NCBI RefSeq assembly: GCF_003590645.1 | Contig: NZ_CP031834.1 | Location: 4,588,501 to 4,652,500, forward strand | DNA: 64,000 bases | Source: Mesorhizobium sp. DCY119 | GTDB taxonomy: Bacteria > Pseudomonadota > Alphaproteobacteria > Rhizobiales > Rhizobiaceae | Reading direction: 5' to 3' | In this document: positions 39,957-50,800 of the stretch, one piece after another | How the letters are laid out: each line of letters opens with the position of its first letter | How positions within the stretch are numbered: the first letter of the stretch is position 1 | The notes under the pieces: model-generated | Databases searched by the model: none | The model's input: the letters and a program-made list of their open reading frames with translations, nothing else | What the model was told of the DNA's origin: nothing | Position numbers and translations under genes: made by a program

Positions 39957-40166
39957 ATGACATTGCCCGACGACCGGCTGACGACGCTCGAAATCCGAAC
40001 TGTCGAGCAGGAAAAGATCATCGAGGAGCTGTCCGGCCAGATCGCCGAACAGTGGAAGGTCATCGAGCGGCTTCAAAAGAAGCTCGACGCGCTGACCGAG
40101 CGCTTCCTGTCGCTGGAAGAGGTGGCGACGCCCGGCCACGAGATAACCAAGCCGCCGCATTGGTGA
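39957..40166 (+). CDS. slyX: SlyX-family protein
   Basis: A 69-residue coiled-coil protein. DDRLTTLEIRTVEQEKIIEE and EQWKVIERLQKKLDALTERF give the continuous heptads of SlyX, and the C-terminal KPPHW is the family's usual P-P-H-W/Y ending. AAGGA lies nine bases before the ATG. Function of SlyX is not established. Divergent from the ABC operon. Confidence 0.9.
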   Translation: MTLPDDRLTTLEIRTVEQEKIIEELSGQIAEQWKVIERLQKKLDALTERFLSLEEVATPGHEITKPPHW

Positions 40167-40275
40167 GGACGGCCACATAGCGGCTTTACGCCCGGCAAAA
40201 TAGCTGGTGATGTCCGTTTCTGACCGGCTTGGAGGATTCGAGGGCGCGGCAGGCTTGATCATGAGGGGGAGTGTC

Positions 40276-40686
40276 ATGGTCGACGGCGGTGATCGCATGA
40301 CGCGGGCCGGCAATTACGTGCTTGGCCTGTTGGATGACGACGAGCGCGAGCGGGCCGAGCGCGATCTTGAGCGCGACGCCGATTTTCGCGACGCAGTCGT
40401 AGAAATCGCCGAGCGCATGCACATGTTCGACATCACGGCATCGCCGGAAACCTTGCCCAGGACGATGTGGGAGACGGTTTCGGCACGCATCGCCGATATG
40501 CCGCAGATGCGGGCCGCATCGCCGGGCGACAACAAAGCCGATACGCCTACCCGCCCCATCATCCAGCCGGAAGGCACCAAGGCGATCTGGCGCGGCCCGC
40601 ATTCCGTAGGCGGCTCACGCGGTTTGCTGATGGCGGCAGCGCTGATCGCCGCATTCGTGCTCGGCTACCTGACCGCCAGCCTGTAA
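40276..40686 (+). CDS. anti-sigma-factor-like membrane protein (RskA-type N-terminus), short
   Basis: A 136-residue protein from the ATG at 40276 after AGGGGGAG. NYVLGLLDDDERERAERDLE followed by RDADFRDAVVEIAERM matches the N-terminal sigma-binding helix bundle of RskA/anti-sigma-K factors. A Pro/Asp-rich linker and one C-terminal membrane helix (GLLMAAALIAAFVLGYLTAS) follow. The periplasmic RskA domain is absent, so it would be a minimal membrane-tethered form. No ECF sigma gene is adjacent in the window, so a partner is unproven. Confidence 0.7.
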   Translation: MVDGGDRMTRAGNYVLGLLDDDERERAERDLERDADFRDAVVEIAERMHMFDITASPETLPRTMWETVSARIADMPQMRAASPGDNKADTPTRPIIQPEGTKAIWRGPHSVGGSRGLLMAAALIAAFVLGYLTASL

Positions 40687-40758
40687 ACGCAGATACGACC
40701 GACTTCGGAATCCATTGGCGCGTTTCCGTGGCAATGCCTGCCTGTTTAAGCTTCGCCA

Positions 40759-41967
40759 TCATTTCATCGAGATCGTCGCCGCTTCCGGCATAAATGCGCG
40801 CGACCGCAGCACAGGCAAGAGGCATAGCGCCCCGACAGCGGAGACCAGCGCCAGAAAGACGCCGAAACCGGGCCAGCCATATGCCTCGATGATGTGGCCG
40901 GCCAGCGGTGGTCCAAGCACTGTGCCTATGCCGCCGGCCTGGCAGACGAGGCCGATCGCCACCGCGACAGAGCCGCCCTTGGGCACGATCGACGGAAGGC
41001 CGGCAAACAGTGCCGAGGCAACGAAGCCGCCGGACATGGCGAACAGCAACAAAGCAAGTGTGGCAAACATCGGAATCGAGCCGCCGAATGCCGGGATCGC
41101 GGTCAATGCAGCGATCCCCAGCCCAAGAGCTGCGAGCAGCACGATGAAGCGCCCGTCGCGGCCCCCGACCAGCAGGCTGGTCAACCCGTTTCCGACCGGC
41201 CCGACCAGGGCGATAACCCCGGCAGCGAGCAGGATGCCGGCGCCGGACCAGGAGATGAAAGCCGGCATGAAGGCAAAGAACCCGACCGAGGCGATGACAT
41301 AGATGCCGAAGGCCAGCGCCACGAGCACGACAGGCAAGGTCAGCGTCGCGCTGAAACTGCGTGCCGGTTGCGTCGCGTCCGCGCGCTCACCGGCGTCCAT
41401 GTCGTCGATCAACCCGAGAAGCACAGCTGCGACCAGTGCAAGCACGGCAAACGCCAGAATTGCGGCCAGAAGAAAGATCTTCGGCTCGGCGACCGGCAAG
41501 AGTTCGCCGGCCATGAAATCGGCAACGGCAAAGCCGACCGGAACGAAACCACCCCAGATCGCCAGCACCGGCGCCCGCCAGGACGGCAGCGAAACCGAGT
41601 TCAGAAGCGCTGGAATGACGATGACAAGGATGAGATAGCCGACGCCTTCGACCAGCCGCGCGGCAAGAATGGCGCCGGGCGCATGAAGAAAAGCCAGCGC
41701 CAGCCCGCCTACCGTCATGACCGCCGCGGCAAAGGCGAAGCTCAGGCGCATGCCGGCGCGCTCGATCACCCAGCCGGCCGGCAGCGCGACCAGCGCCACG
41801 AAAATGCCGATGGCCGAGGTAAGCCAGCCGATCAGCGTCAGCGAAAAGCCGACCTCATTTTGATACCAGCCAACCAACGGCGCAAGCTTGCCGAGCTGCG
41901 AGCCGGCCAGAACGCCTGCCAGCAGCAGCGCAATGATGGCGGCAAGACGCAGCTTCCGGTCGTTCAT
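40759..41967 (-). CDS. MFS transporter
   Basis: A 402-residue 12-helix major facilitator (CynX/NimT-like or YbfB-like by feel). AAIIALLLAGVLAGSQLGKL opens helix 1, then GWVIERAGMRLSFAFAAAVM (a motif-A-like loop) and GFVASALFAGLPSIVPKGGS. The start at 41967 (MNDRKLRL) has a purine-rich GGGGATGG site. It follows the BMP gene on the same strand with a 73-base gap and may share its transcript. Substrate unknown; nucleobase transport would fit but is inference. Confidence 0.85.
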   Translation of the reverse strand: MNDRKLRLAAIIALLLAGVLAGSQLGKLAPLVGWYQNEVGFSLTLIGWLTSAIGIFVALVALPAGWVIERAGMRLSFAFAAAVMTVGGLALAFLHAPGAILAARLVEGVGYLILVIVIPALLNSVSLPSWRAPVLAIWGGFVPVGFAVADFMAGELLPVAEPKIFLLAAILAFAVLALVAAVLLGLIDDMDAGERADATQPARSFSATLTLPVVLVALAFGIYVIASVGFFAFMPAFISWSGAGILLAAGVIALVGPVGNGLTSLLVGGRDGRFIVLLAALGLGIAALTAIPAFGGSIPMFATLALLLFAMSGGFVASALFAGLPSIVPKGGSVAVAIGLVCQAGGIGTVLGPPLAGHIIEAYGWPGFGVFLALVSAVGALCLLPVLRSRAFMPEAATISMK

Positions 41968-42040
41968 TCCATCCCCTCCCCCAAAGGCACAAACGAAAAC
42001 CGCCGGCACTGGGCCGGCGGTTTCATTCAGTCGCTGCCGA

Positions 42041-43030
42041 TCAGTAAGGGCAGGTGTTGTCCGACATATAGTCGTGAACCTTGACGGTGCCGGCGATGAT
42101 GTCGGCCTTGGCCTTTTCGGCGGCGGCCTTGATCTCGTCGGTCACGAGGCTCTTGTTGTTGTCGTCCATGGCGTAGTCGACGCCGCCTTCCTTGAGGCCG
42201 AGGTCGTTGATGCCGGCGGTGAACTTGCCGTCCTTGGCATCGGTGAAGGCGTTGTAGACGGCCACATCGACGCGCTTGACCATGGAGGTCAGGATCTTGC
42301 CCGGCTGGAGGCCGTTCTGGTTGGAATCGACGCCGATGCCGAGCTTGCCGGAATCGGCAGCCGCCTGCAGCACGCCAACGCCGGTGCCGCCTGCCGCAGC
42401 GTAAACCACGTCAGCGCCCTGCGAGATCTGCGCCTTGGCGATTTCGCCGCCCTTGGTCGGGTCGTTCCATGCAGCCGGCGTGTCACCGGTCATGTTCTCA
42501 ATGACTTCGGTCGCACCCGCTGCCTTGGCACCGCCGACATAGCCGCAGCCGAACTTGCGGATCAGCGGGATGTCCATGCCGCCGACGAAGCCGACCTTCT
42601 TGGACTTGGAGGCGATCGCCGCCATGACGCCGACGACATAGGAGCCTTCCTGCTCCTTGTAGACGACCGAGCGGACGTTCGGCTTGTCGACGACCATGTC
42701 GATGATGGCGAAGCTGGTGTCGGGGAAGTCAGCGGATACCTTTTCGAGCACCGCCGCCCAGGAAAAGCCGGCCATGACGATCGGGTTGTTGCCGTCTTCG
42801 GCGAATTTGCGCAGCGCCTGCTCGCGCTGGGCGTCATTCTGGATTTCGAAATCGCGATAGGCGATGCCCGACTCGGTCTTGAACTTCTCCGCGCCGTTGA
42901 AGGCGGCCTCGTTGAAGGATTTGTCGAACTTGCCGCCGAGATCGTAGATGATCGCCGGCTTGACGTCCGCGGCAAGCGCCGGGAAGGCCAGTGCGGTTGC
43001 GGCCAGGAGGCCGAGAACAATACGCTTCAT
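42041..43030 (-). CDS. BMP-family nucleoside ABC transporter substrate-binding protein
   Basis: A 329-residue periplasmic protein: signal peptide MKRIVLGLLAATALAFPALA, then the BMP/PnrA fold with IIYDLGGKFDKSFNEAAFNG, FVGGMDIPLIRKFGCGYVGG, VVYAAAGGTGVGVLQAAADS and DSNQNGLQPGKILTSMVKRV. The family binds purine and pyrimidine nucleosides for the ATPase/permease set at 35.2-39.7 kb. It is transcribed apart from those genes, with its own 217-base upstream region, which allows higher expression of the binding protein. Ends with CPY, giving a C-terminal cysteine. Confidence 0.94.
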   Translation of the reverse strand: MKRIVLGLLAATALAFPALAADVKPAIIYDLGGKFDKSFNEAAFNGAEKFKTESGIAYRDFEIQNDAQREQALRKFAEDGNNPIVMAGFSWAAVLEKVSADFPDTSFAIIDMVVDKPNVRSVVYKEQEGSYVVGVMAAIASKSKKVGFVGGMDIPLIRKFGCGYVGGAKAAGATEVIENMTGDTPAAWNDPTKGGEIAKAQISQGADVVYAAAGGTGVGVLQAAADSGKLGIGVDSNQNGLQPGKILTSMVKRVDVAVYNAFTDAKDGKFTAGINDLGLKEGGVDYAMDDNNKSLVTDEIKAAAEKAKADIIAGTVKVHDYMSDNTCPY

Positions 43031-43048
43031 GTGATCCACACCCTGTCG

Positions 43049-43066
43049 GTTATTTTTTCCAATAAC
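43049..43066 (-). promoter_or_regulatory. small hairpin in the BMP gene leader
   Basis: On the minus strand GTTATT-GGAAAA-AATAAC, a perfect 6-bp stem 18 bases before the ATG. It may be a regulatory hairpin or an operator; support is limited to the symmetry. Confidence 0.3.
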
Positions 43067-43247
43067 GTACCGCGTGGATGCCTCGGTCCCCGGGCGCCTC
43101 GCGGCACATGGCGGGAAGTTTGCCCTCCCACTCAACCGGCAGTCTTGCACGGCGAAAAACAAAATTCACGCGGAATCTTGACCACTTGGAAAAACGCTGC
43201 GGCAGGTGCGCCGCAACGAGTATTTTCGACCACGGCGTGGTTTCAGG

Positions 43248-43919
43248 TCAGGTCTCGGCAGACACCGCCTGCGGCATGGCGCAGGCCACGCCGGTACCCT
43301 TCAGGTTGCAATAACCGTAGGGATTCTTGGCCAGATATTGCTGGTGGTCTTCCTCGGCGAAATAGAACTCCGGCGCTGGCGCGATTTCCGTCGTGATCTT
43401 CTCGCGTCCGGCGCTGCTGAGCGACGCCCCATAGGCGTCGCGCGAAGCGATCGCGGCCTGATATTGCGCGTCGCTGAAGGTGTAGATCGTCGAGCGATAG
43501 GTCGTGCCGACATCGTTGCCCTGGCGCATGCCCTGCGTCGGGTCGTGGTTCTCCCAGAACGCCTTCAGGAGATCGGCATAGGAGATGATCTTCGGATCAA
43601 ACACGACCAGAACGACCTCGGCATGGCCTGTCAGGCCTGTGCAGGTTTCCTGATAGGTCGGGTTCGGCGTGACGCCGCCGGCATAGCCGACCGCCGTGAC
43701 CCAGACGCCGTCCATCTGCCAGAACATGCGCTCCGCACCCCAGAAACAGCCCATGCCGAACATCGCCGTCTCCAGCCCTTCGGGATAAGGGCCTTTCAGC
43801 GGGCGCTTCGAGACATAATGCTTCGAGGCGGTCGGCATCGGTTTGTCGCGGCCGGGCAGAGCCTCTCCAGGCTTGGGCAGCTGCAGCTTCTTGTTCAGCA
43901 TGTCGCTCAGGAAAAACAT
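43248..43919 (-). CDS. msrA: peptide methionine-S-sulfoxide reductase MsrA
   Basis: A 223-residue enzyme repairing oxidised methionine S-sulfoxide. The catalytic motif [11 protein letters not shown] is intact, with [31 protein letters not shown] and FWENHDPTQ. Two C-terminal cysteines (YCNLKG and VACAMP) are the recycling cysteines. The start at 43919 ([11 protein letters not shown]) gives the long N-terminal form seen in rhizobia. The frame continues upstream but without family similarity. Confidence 0.95.
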   Translation of the reverse strand: MFFLSDMLNKKLQLPKPGEALPGRDKPMPTASKHYVSKRPLKGPYPEGLETAMFGMGCFWGAERMFWQMDGVWVTAVGYAGGVTPNPTYQETCTGLTGHAEVVLVVFDPKIISYADLLKAFWENHDPTQGMRQGNDVGTTYRSTIYTFSDAQYQAAIASRDAYGASLSSAGREKITTEIAPAPEFYFAEEDHQQYLAKNPYGYCNLKGTGVACAMPQAVSAET

Positions 43920-43995
43920 GGCATTCTCCCTTTCCGGGTTGCGGGCGCTCGGCACCCTGTTTGTTCGTCCAGACGCCGCGTCTCGCAGCGTCCGA

Positions 43996-44388
43996 TCAGC
44001 TCTCGGCGATGAAGCGGCCAATGCGGCGCGGCGGTTTGCGCCCGATGGCGTATAAAAGAAAGGCAAGTACGCCGAACACGATGAACCCCGGCTGGTTGAG
44101 GATGCCGGCGATGACCGGATCCCACACCAGCGGGTGGATTTTGGCGCGTACGAATTCCTGCACGGTGTTCAGCGTCTCAGGCGACACCGCGAGCCAACTG
44201 GTGGCAAGCGGCGTCATAACCAGTTGTGACGCCGCCACGGTGCGCGTGGCGTCGAGCACGGCCATGATTACGGCGATCGCAAGCGCGACCATTGCCAAGA
44301 GCCTGAACAGCAAGCGCAAACTCAAATCCTCCGGAGCTTTCGACAGGATAGATATGGCGCGCGATGCTCCTTCGCAATCACCCACCAT
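43996..44388 (-). CDS. small membrane protein, function unknown
   Basis: A 130-residue protein with two hydrophobic helices: [20 protein letters not shown] near residue 28 and [17 protein letters not shown] near the end, before a basic tail ([10 protein letters not shown]). The loop between is extracytoplasmic, with [14 protein letters not shown] recall related rhizobial proteins labelled PetM-like, but cannot confirm it. The start at 44388 ([10 protein letters not shown]) is provisional because the ribosome site is poor. Confidence 0.65.
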   Translation of the reverse strand: MVGDCEGASRAISILSKAPEDLSLRLLFRLLAMVALAIAVIMAVLDATRTVAASQLVMTPLATSWLAVSPETLNTVQEFVRAKIHPLVWDPVIAGILNQPGFIVFGVLAFLLYAIGRKPPRRIGRFIAES

Positions 44389-44466
44389 GAATTTGACCCC
44401 ATGACGCGTATAAAGCGCACTCGGAATAAAGTTCTGCGCCAACCAACAAACAATATGTCCGGCAGG

Positions 44467-44495
44467 CTTGGCATTCGGCGCAGGATCGACTAGAT
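44467..44495 (+). promoter_or_regulatory. sigma-70-type promoter of tRNA-Ser
   Basis: CTTGGC (44467-44472), a 17-base spacer and CTAGAT (44490-44495) match the alphaproteobacterial consensus at ideal spacing, with the predicted start about 33 bases before the tRNA 5' end. Confidence 0.6.
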
Positions 44496-44534
44496 GAGCC
44501 CGGCGCACTGATGCCAGAGGCATTTGTCGCGCAT

Positions 44535-44624
44535 GGAGAGGTGGCCGAGTGGTTGAAGGCGCACGCCTGGAAAGTGTGTTTACGGGAGACCGTAACGCGG
44601 GTTCGAATCCCGCTCTCTCCGCCA
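44535..44624 (+). tRNA. tRNA-Ser (anticodon GGA)
   Basis: A 90-base class II tRNA. Acceptor GGAGAGG pairs with TCTCTCC, followed by the G discriminator and an encoded CCA. The anticodon arm is CACGC-CTGGAAA-GTGTG with GGA in the loop, the long variable arm (ACGGGAGACCGT) marks tRNA-Ser, and GGTTCGAATCC is the T arm. Reads UCC/UCU codons. Confidence 0.97.
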
Positions 44625-44629
44625 GATAA

Positions 44630-44806
44630 TCACGTAAATGCCCCCAGCCAGCTTGCATCGAGGACGATGATCGATCTGTCGACACACTCTATGATGCCCT
44701 CATTTTCCGATTCGCGCAGGGCTTCGATTGGTTCGGTCGCGCGAAAATCGATGAGATTTTCGTCTCCCGTCCCGCCGCCAGATCCAATCATGGGATCTGG
44801 GTTCAT
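44630..44806 (-). CDS. candidate small acidic protein downstream of the giant gene
   Basis: A 58-residue ORF starting five bases past the stop of the giant gene and ending six bases from the tRNA-Ser 3' end. MNPDPMIGSGGGTGDENLID, then EPIEALRESENEGIIE and SIIVLDASWLGAF give protein-like composition and an amphipathic end. No good ribosome site precedes the ATG, so it would depend on coupling to the giant gene, and could be a chance ORF. Confidence 0.4.
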   Translation of the reverse strand: MNPDPMIGSGGGTGDENLIDFRATEPIEALRESENEGIIECVDRSIIVLDASWLGAFT

Positions 44807-44811
44807 GCGGA

Positions 44812-47800
44812 CTACGCTTGGTCGATAATCTGCAGGGCAGTCCAACTGCCCAGCGCCCTCGCGAGCAGGTTCGCTTCTTCCTCGCCCCCATTCAGTTCGT
44901 GGTGGAGCCGGTCGGAGAAAAACCCGTTGCCGACGCTGGCATGGCGATCGGCACTGTGACCGGTTATCGAACCGGTGGACAGATCGAGGCGGAACGTATC
45001 CTCGACCACTCCATCCTCGCTGACAGCCTGGACGCGCAGGTCGATGAACTGGAGACCGGCCGGCGGTTGCCCGATCGTCACGCCGTTGCGCGTAGCACCC
45101 AGCCATGCCGGCAGCGCACGCCCATCAGCCTGCGTCACCCGAAACTCGATCGCTTCTCCACTGCCCCGCCTGGAGATCAGGATATAGAGAAGACCTTCAT
45201 TGAAGATCGTATCAACCTCGAACCAGGTCCGGTCATCGCCCGCATCGGCCAGGTGGATTGTCGAGCCGCCACGCAGCTGTTCGACCATGAGATCATCGAT
45301 CCGCTTCGTGCTGTCGGACCATTCACCGATCTCTCGAACCGCATGGAGCACCGCGCCCTCGGCTGGCAGGCCGGAAATGCTGTTGAGCGAGCGGAAGGCG
45401 TTGACGACGCTGTCTATTGGCCCGTCGGCGGTGATGCCGTCATAGATGCTGCCGAGATCCCCAATCGATCCCGATATCTCGCCGTCAACGGAAACGTCGG
45501 GCGGGCCCGGTATTTCCTCTTCGGGGAAGACCATCGGCGGATCGATCTCAAGCGGCGGACGTTCCGTCTCTCCCGACGGCCGCACATTGAGCGTGATCGT
45601 GTAGGTCAGAGTCGTGGTGCCGTCGCTCACCGTATAGGTGAAGCTGTCGGGACCGTTGTAGTCGGGATCGGGCGTGTAGGTGAACGTACCGTCCGGATTG
45701 ACCACCAAGGTGCCATGACCGGGCTGCGAACCCGCACCATAGATCAGCGGATCGCCGTCGACATCGGTCGCGACCGGCAACCTGCCATGAAGCGTCGTGT
45801 CTTCGTCGGCGTCGATCGTTGCGTCGGACCCGACGGGCGGATCGTTGACCGGCGTCACGTCGATGGAGACGGTATAGATCACCGTCGTCTTGCCGTCGCT
45901 CACTGTGTAGGTGAAGCTGTCGGGCCCGTTATAGTCGGGGTCCGGCGTGTAGCTGTAACTGCCGTCCGGGTTGACCGTCACCGTGCCATGGCCGGGCTGG
46001 GAACCCAGGCCGTAAGTCAGCGGATCGCCTTCCGGATCGGTTGCCGCCGGCAAGGTTCCGGTGAACGGCGTGTCTTCGGTCGCGGTGATCGCAGTGTCCT
46101 GGCCCACCGGCGCGTCGTTTACGGGCGTGACAGTCACGGTAACCGTTACGGTGGTGATCCCGCCATGTCCGTCATTGACGGATACCTGGAAAGTCTCGCT
46201 GCCGTTGAAGTCGGCGTTCGGGGTGTAGATGTAGGTACCATCGGCATCGAGCACGACGGTGCCGTTCGGCGGCTGGCCGGCCAGCGTGAATGTCAGGGCA
46301 TCGCCATCGACATCCGTTGCCCTGATCACGCCGGCGACCGGCGTGTCTTCCCGCGTGGTGTGGGAAGCGCCGGAGGCAACCGGCAGGTCGTTGACCGGCT
46401 GCAGGATGATCGTTGACGTATCCGTGTCGGACAGCGGCCCGCCACTGCCGGTATTGCCACGATCGTTTGTCGTCATCGACAGCGTGACCGGATCATTGGA
46501 ATTGGCAACCGGCGTATAGACCGGGGCCGAGGCGCCGGCGAGATAGGCATTGATGTCAGCCAGCGTTCCAGACAGCGTGATGGCACCGGTGCCGGAACCC
46601 GTCACGGTGACACCTGCGGCCGAGGCTGCCGCCAATGTGCCGGCATCCACCGACAGCGTGACCCGGATCGGCCCGCTGCCTGCATCGACATCCGTCACCG
46701 CAAGACCGGCAAGCGTCAGCGGTTGATCCTCGGTGCCGTTGAAGGTCGGCGGCAGGGTGTTGACCGGTGCGTCGTTGACCGGCAGAACCACGCCGTTGAC
46801 GGTCGCCTGAACGCTCGCGGTGCCATCCGACACGGTATAGGCAAAGGACGGCGCGCCGTTGAAGTCGGGGTTGGCCGTGAAGCGCAGCGTCCCATCGGCG
46901 TTCAACGTCACCGTGCCGCCGGTCACAGCCACCGAGCCACCAGCCGCTATCGGCTGGCCATTGATTTCAGTTACCGTCAGCGTGTCGCCATCCACGTCGC
47001 TGTCGTTCTGCAGCACCGGAATATCGACGGTCCCATCCTCGTTGACGACAAAGCTGTCGTTGCGGGCAACCGGGATGTCATTGACTGCGGTCACGTTGAT
47101 GGTGACGGTCGCGGTGTCGAAGCCGCCATTGCCGTCGCTGATCCGGTAGGTGAAGCTGTCTACGCCGTTGAAATCAGCGCTGGGGATATAGGTGAAGGTC
47201 CCATTCGCGTTGAGCACCACCGAGCCATTGGCCGGCTGTGTCACCAGCGACGCCGAAAGCGGATCGCCGTCAGGGTCGCTGTCGGCACCATTGCCGTTGT
47301 CCGCAAGCACCGAACCGGAAAGGCTACCGTCTTCGGCAACCGTGAAGTTGTCGTTGACCGCATCGGGCGCGGGATTGGTGACTGTCCAGGTGAAGGTACG
47401 CGCAATCGTTCCGCCATTGCCGTCATCGGCCATGACGGTCACGCTGTAGTTCGTCGTGCCTGACGGTCCTGATGCATCGCGATCGATGGTGCCGCTGATC
47501 AGCCCGGTTGCCGGATCGAAGGTAAGGCCCGGCGGCAGGCCGGTGACGTCGAAGGTGAGCGTATCGCCATCGACATCGGAGAATGCCGCGCCCGCATCGA
47601 GCGACACCGCCGCGCCATCGGAGTTCGACTGCGCAGGCAGTGTCGTCGCGTTCGGCGCATCGTTCACGCCGGTTACGGTGACCGTCAGCGTCGCCGTATC
47701 GGTGCCGCCGTGACCGTCGGAAACCGTGTAGGTTATCGTCGTTATGCGCGTCTGGCCGACCGGCATATTGTCGAAATCGGTACCCGGATCGAAATTGAAG

Positions 47801-50800
47801 GAACCGTCCGGCTGGATTGTGAAAGCGCCGCCATTGGTGCCTGCGACCGGGGCTGCCACGCCGCCCGTCGCTGCTCCGACACCCACCACGGTCAACGTGT
47901 CGCCGTCCACATCGCTGTCGCGGCCCGGAACGTCGAGAATGACGTTGCCGGATGCATTGGTGTTCTCGGTCGTCGCAGCCGTATCGTCGACCGCCACCGG
48001 CGCGTCGTTGACCGGCCCGACATTGATGGTCACCGTCGCCGTGGTTTGTCCGCCATCGGCATCGGCGACAAGGACAACGAAAGTATCGGTTCCGTTGAAA
48101 TTCGCATCCGGCGTGTAGGTGTAGGAGCCGTCGGCATTGACGACTACGGTTCCGTTGGCCGGGCCCGTTTGCAGTGAAACGGTGATTTCCGAGGGCGGAT
48201 TGTCGACATCGGTGAAGCTGATCAATCCGCTGACCGGCGTGTCCTCAGCTATCGTGTGGGTGTTGTCCTGCGCAACCGGCGGATCGTTCACCGGCCCGAC
48301 CGACACCGACACCGTGTAGGTCACGGTGGTGGCGCCATCGGTCACCGTGTAAGTGAAGCTGTCGGCGCCGTTGTAATTGCCGTTCGGCGTATAGGTATAG
48401 GTGCCGTCCGGATTGACCGTCACGGTGCCGTTCGCCGGCTGCGAGCCGACGCCATAGGTCAGCGCATCGCCATCGACATCCGTCGCCTCCGGCAAGGTGC
48501 CGCTGACCGGCGTGTCCTCCTGCGTTCCGATCGCCGTATTCGAGCCGACCGGCGCATCGTTCTGGCCGTTCACGGTAACGGTGAAGGTTGCCGTCGACGT
48601 GCCGCCCTGGCCGTCCGAGATGGTGTAGAGGATGCTGGTCGTGCGGCTTTCGCCAACCTGCAGCGTATCGAAGTCCGTGCCCGGATCGAAATCATAGCTG
48701 CCGTCTGCATTGATGGTGAAAGTGCCGCCTGCCGAGCCGGCAATGCCCATTCCAACACCAGCCGGCACGCCATTCACGGCGCTGACCACGATCGTGTCGC
48801 CATCAGGATCGCTGTCGGGACCATTGCCATTGTTGGCGAAGACCGAGCCGGATACCGGCGTATTCTCGTTGGTCGCGGCGCTGTCGTCGCGCGCGATCGG
48901 CGCCGGGTTGGTCACCGTGATCGTGAACGTTTCGCTCGCCGGATTGCCGGCAGTATCGGTCGCGGTGATCGTCACGGAATAGACGCCCCCGCCAACCTGC
49001 GAGGCATCGCTGGCCACCGTGCCGGTGATGAGCCCGGTCGCCGGGTCGAGCGAGAGGCCGGCTGGCAGTCCGGTCTGCGAGAAAGTCAGCGTGTCGCCGT
49101 CGATATCCGTGAAATAACCGGACACGTCACGGGAGATCGCCTGAGCATCGACATAGGATGCATCGGGAATGTCGCTGCCAACCGGCGGGTCCTGCTCCGG
49201 CGTCACGTCGATGGAAACGGTGTAGGTGACCGTCGTGGTGCCGTCGCTCACCGTGTAGGTGAAGCTGTCGGGTCCATTGTAGTCTGCTGCGGGCGTGTAG
49301 ACATAGGTGCCGTCGGCGCTGATCGAAACCGAGCCATGTGCCGGCTGTGTCGCTGCCGCATAGGTCAGGCTATCTCCGTCAACATCGGTCGCTACCGGCA
49401 AGGTGCCGGTGAACGGCGTGTCCTCGACCGCCGTGATGGCATCATTCGCGCCGACGGGCGCGTCATTGGCGCCAGTGACCACGATGGCCAGCGTCGCCGT
49501 TGCCGTGCCGCCATTGCCGTCGGAAACCGTGTAGGTGACGTTGGTTGCGCGCGTTTCTCCCACCTGGAGGTCGTCAAAGGCCGTCAGCGGATCGAAACTG
49601 TAGCTGCCGTCAGGGTTGATGGTGAATGAGCCGCCATTCGACCCTGTCACGGTGCCGCCCACGGCTCCGCCATTAACGGCAGTCACCACCAGTGCATCGC
49701 TTTCCGGATCGCTGTCGTTGCCGAGCACGCCCGGCGCGTTGCCCGTCAGCGGCGTATTCTCGCCGGTGGTTGCCGTATCATCGACCGCGACCGGGTTATC
49801 GTTCACCGGAACGACGGTGATCGTCGCGACGGCCGATGCGGATGTCGCGCCCTCCGCGTCGGTCACGGTAAATGTGAGCGTTCTGGCGCCGGTCGCAGGA
49901 TTGTCGCTGGTGTTGTCATATTGCAGTGCCCGAACCAGGGCACTCACCGCGCTGCCCGACATGGGCGCAGTCGCGCCTTCTGCATTCTCGAAATGCAGCC
50001 CGCTGGCGCCGTCATAGGTGAAGGCAAAGCTAGTGCCGCCAAATGCGATTGTTCCACTACGGGCAGTGCCATAGACGAGATCGACCGACCCGTTGAGATG
50101 GATGCGCTCGGCGCTGCCATTGACGAAACCGGCGAGCGCAACGTCAAGGCTGACGATCTGGTCCTCGACATCGAAGGCAACGGCATCGCCATTGGCGATC
50201 ATCACCGGGCTGCCGCCCTCGGTGAAACTCGCGGAATTGCCGGTTCCCCCGGTCGAGGCATTGAGATCTATCGCAGGCACATCGTTGACGGCATTGACCG
50301 TGACGGTGATCGAAGCATCGGCAAAGCCGCCATTGCCGTCGCTGATGCGGTAGCCGATGACCGCCGTGCCGTTGAAGTTGGCGGCCGGGGTGAAAGTCAA
50401 GGTGCCGTCGCCATTCAGGCGCACGGTGCCGGTGGCAACAGCGACCGTTCCATTGGCCGCGATCGGCTGGCCTTCGATCTGCGTGACGATCAGCGGATCA
50501 CCATCCGGATCGCTATCCGCACCGCCGGCGCCGCTGGTGGTTCCGGCTCCGGTGATCGGATTGAAGGTTACCGGAGCGTCTTCACTGGTGGTGACCGTAT
50601 CATTCGCCGCAACCGGTGCGGGGTTGGTCACGGTAAAGATGAAGCTCGTCGTTGCCGACAGGCCAGCGCCGCCATCGCGGTCATTCGCGACGACCGTCAC
50701 CGTATAAGGGCTGCCCTGCGAGGCATTGGCGGCAAGCGTGCCCGAGATGACGCCGGTTTCGGGATCATAGCTCAGGCCGGGCGGAAGGCCGGTGACGGTG

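Noticed and set aside
43229-43241. Short palindrome ACCACGGCGTGGT after msrA as terminator
   Set aside because: Only a five-base stem around a three-base loop with no U-tract; too weak to call.
44630-45106. 158-codon minus-strand ORF overlapping the adhesin C-terminus
   Set aside because: The first two thirds are an out-of-frame reading of the adhesin gene; only the last 58 codons beyond its stop are kept as a candidate.
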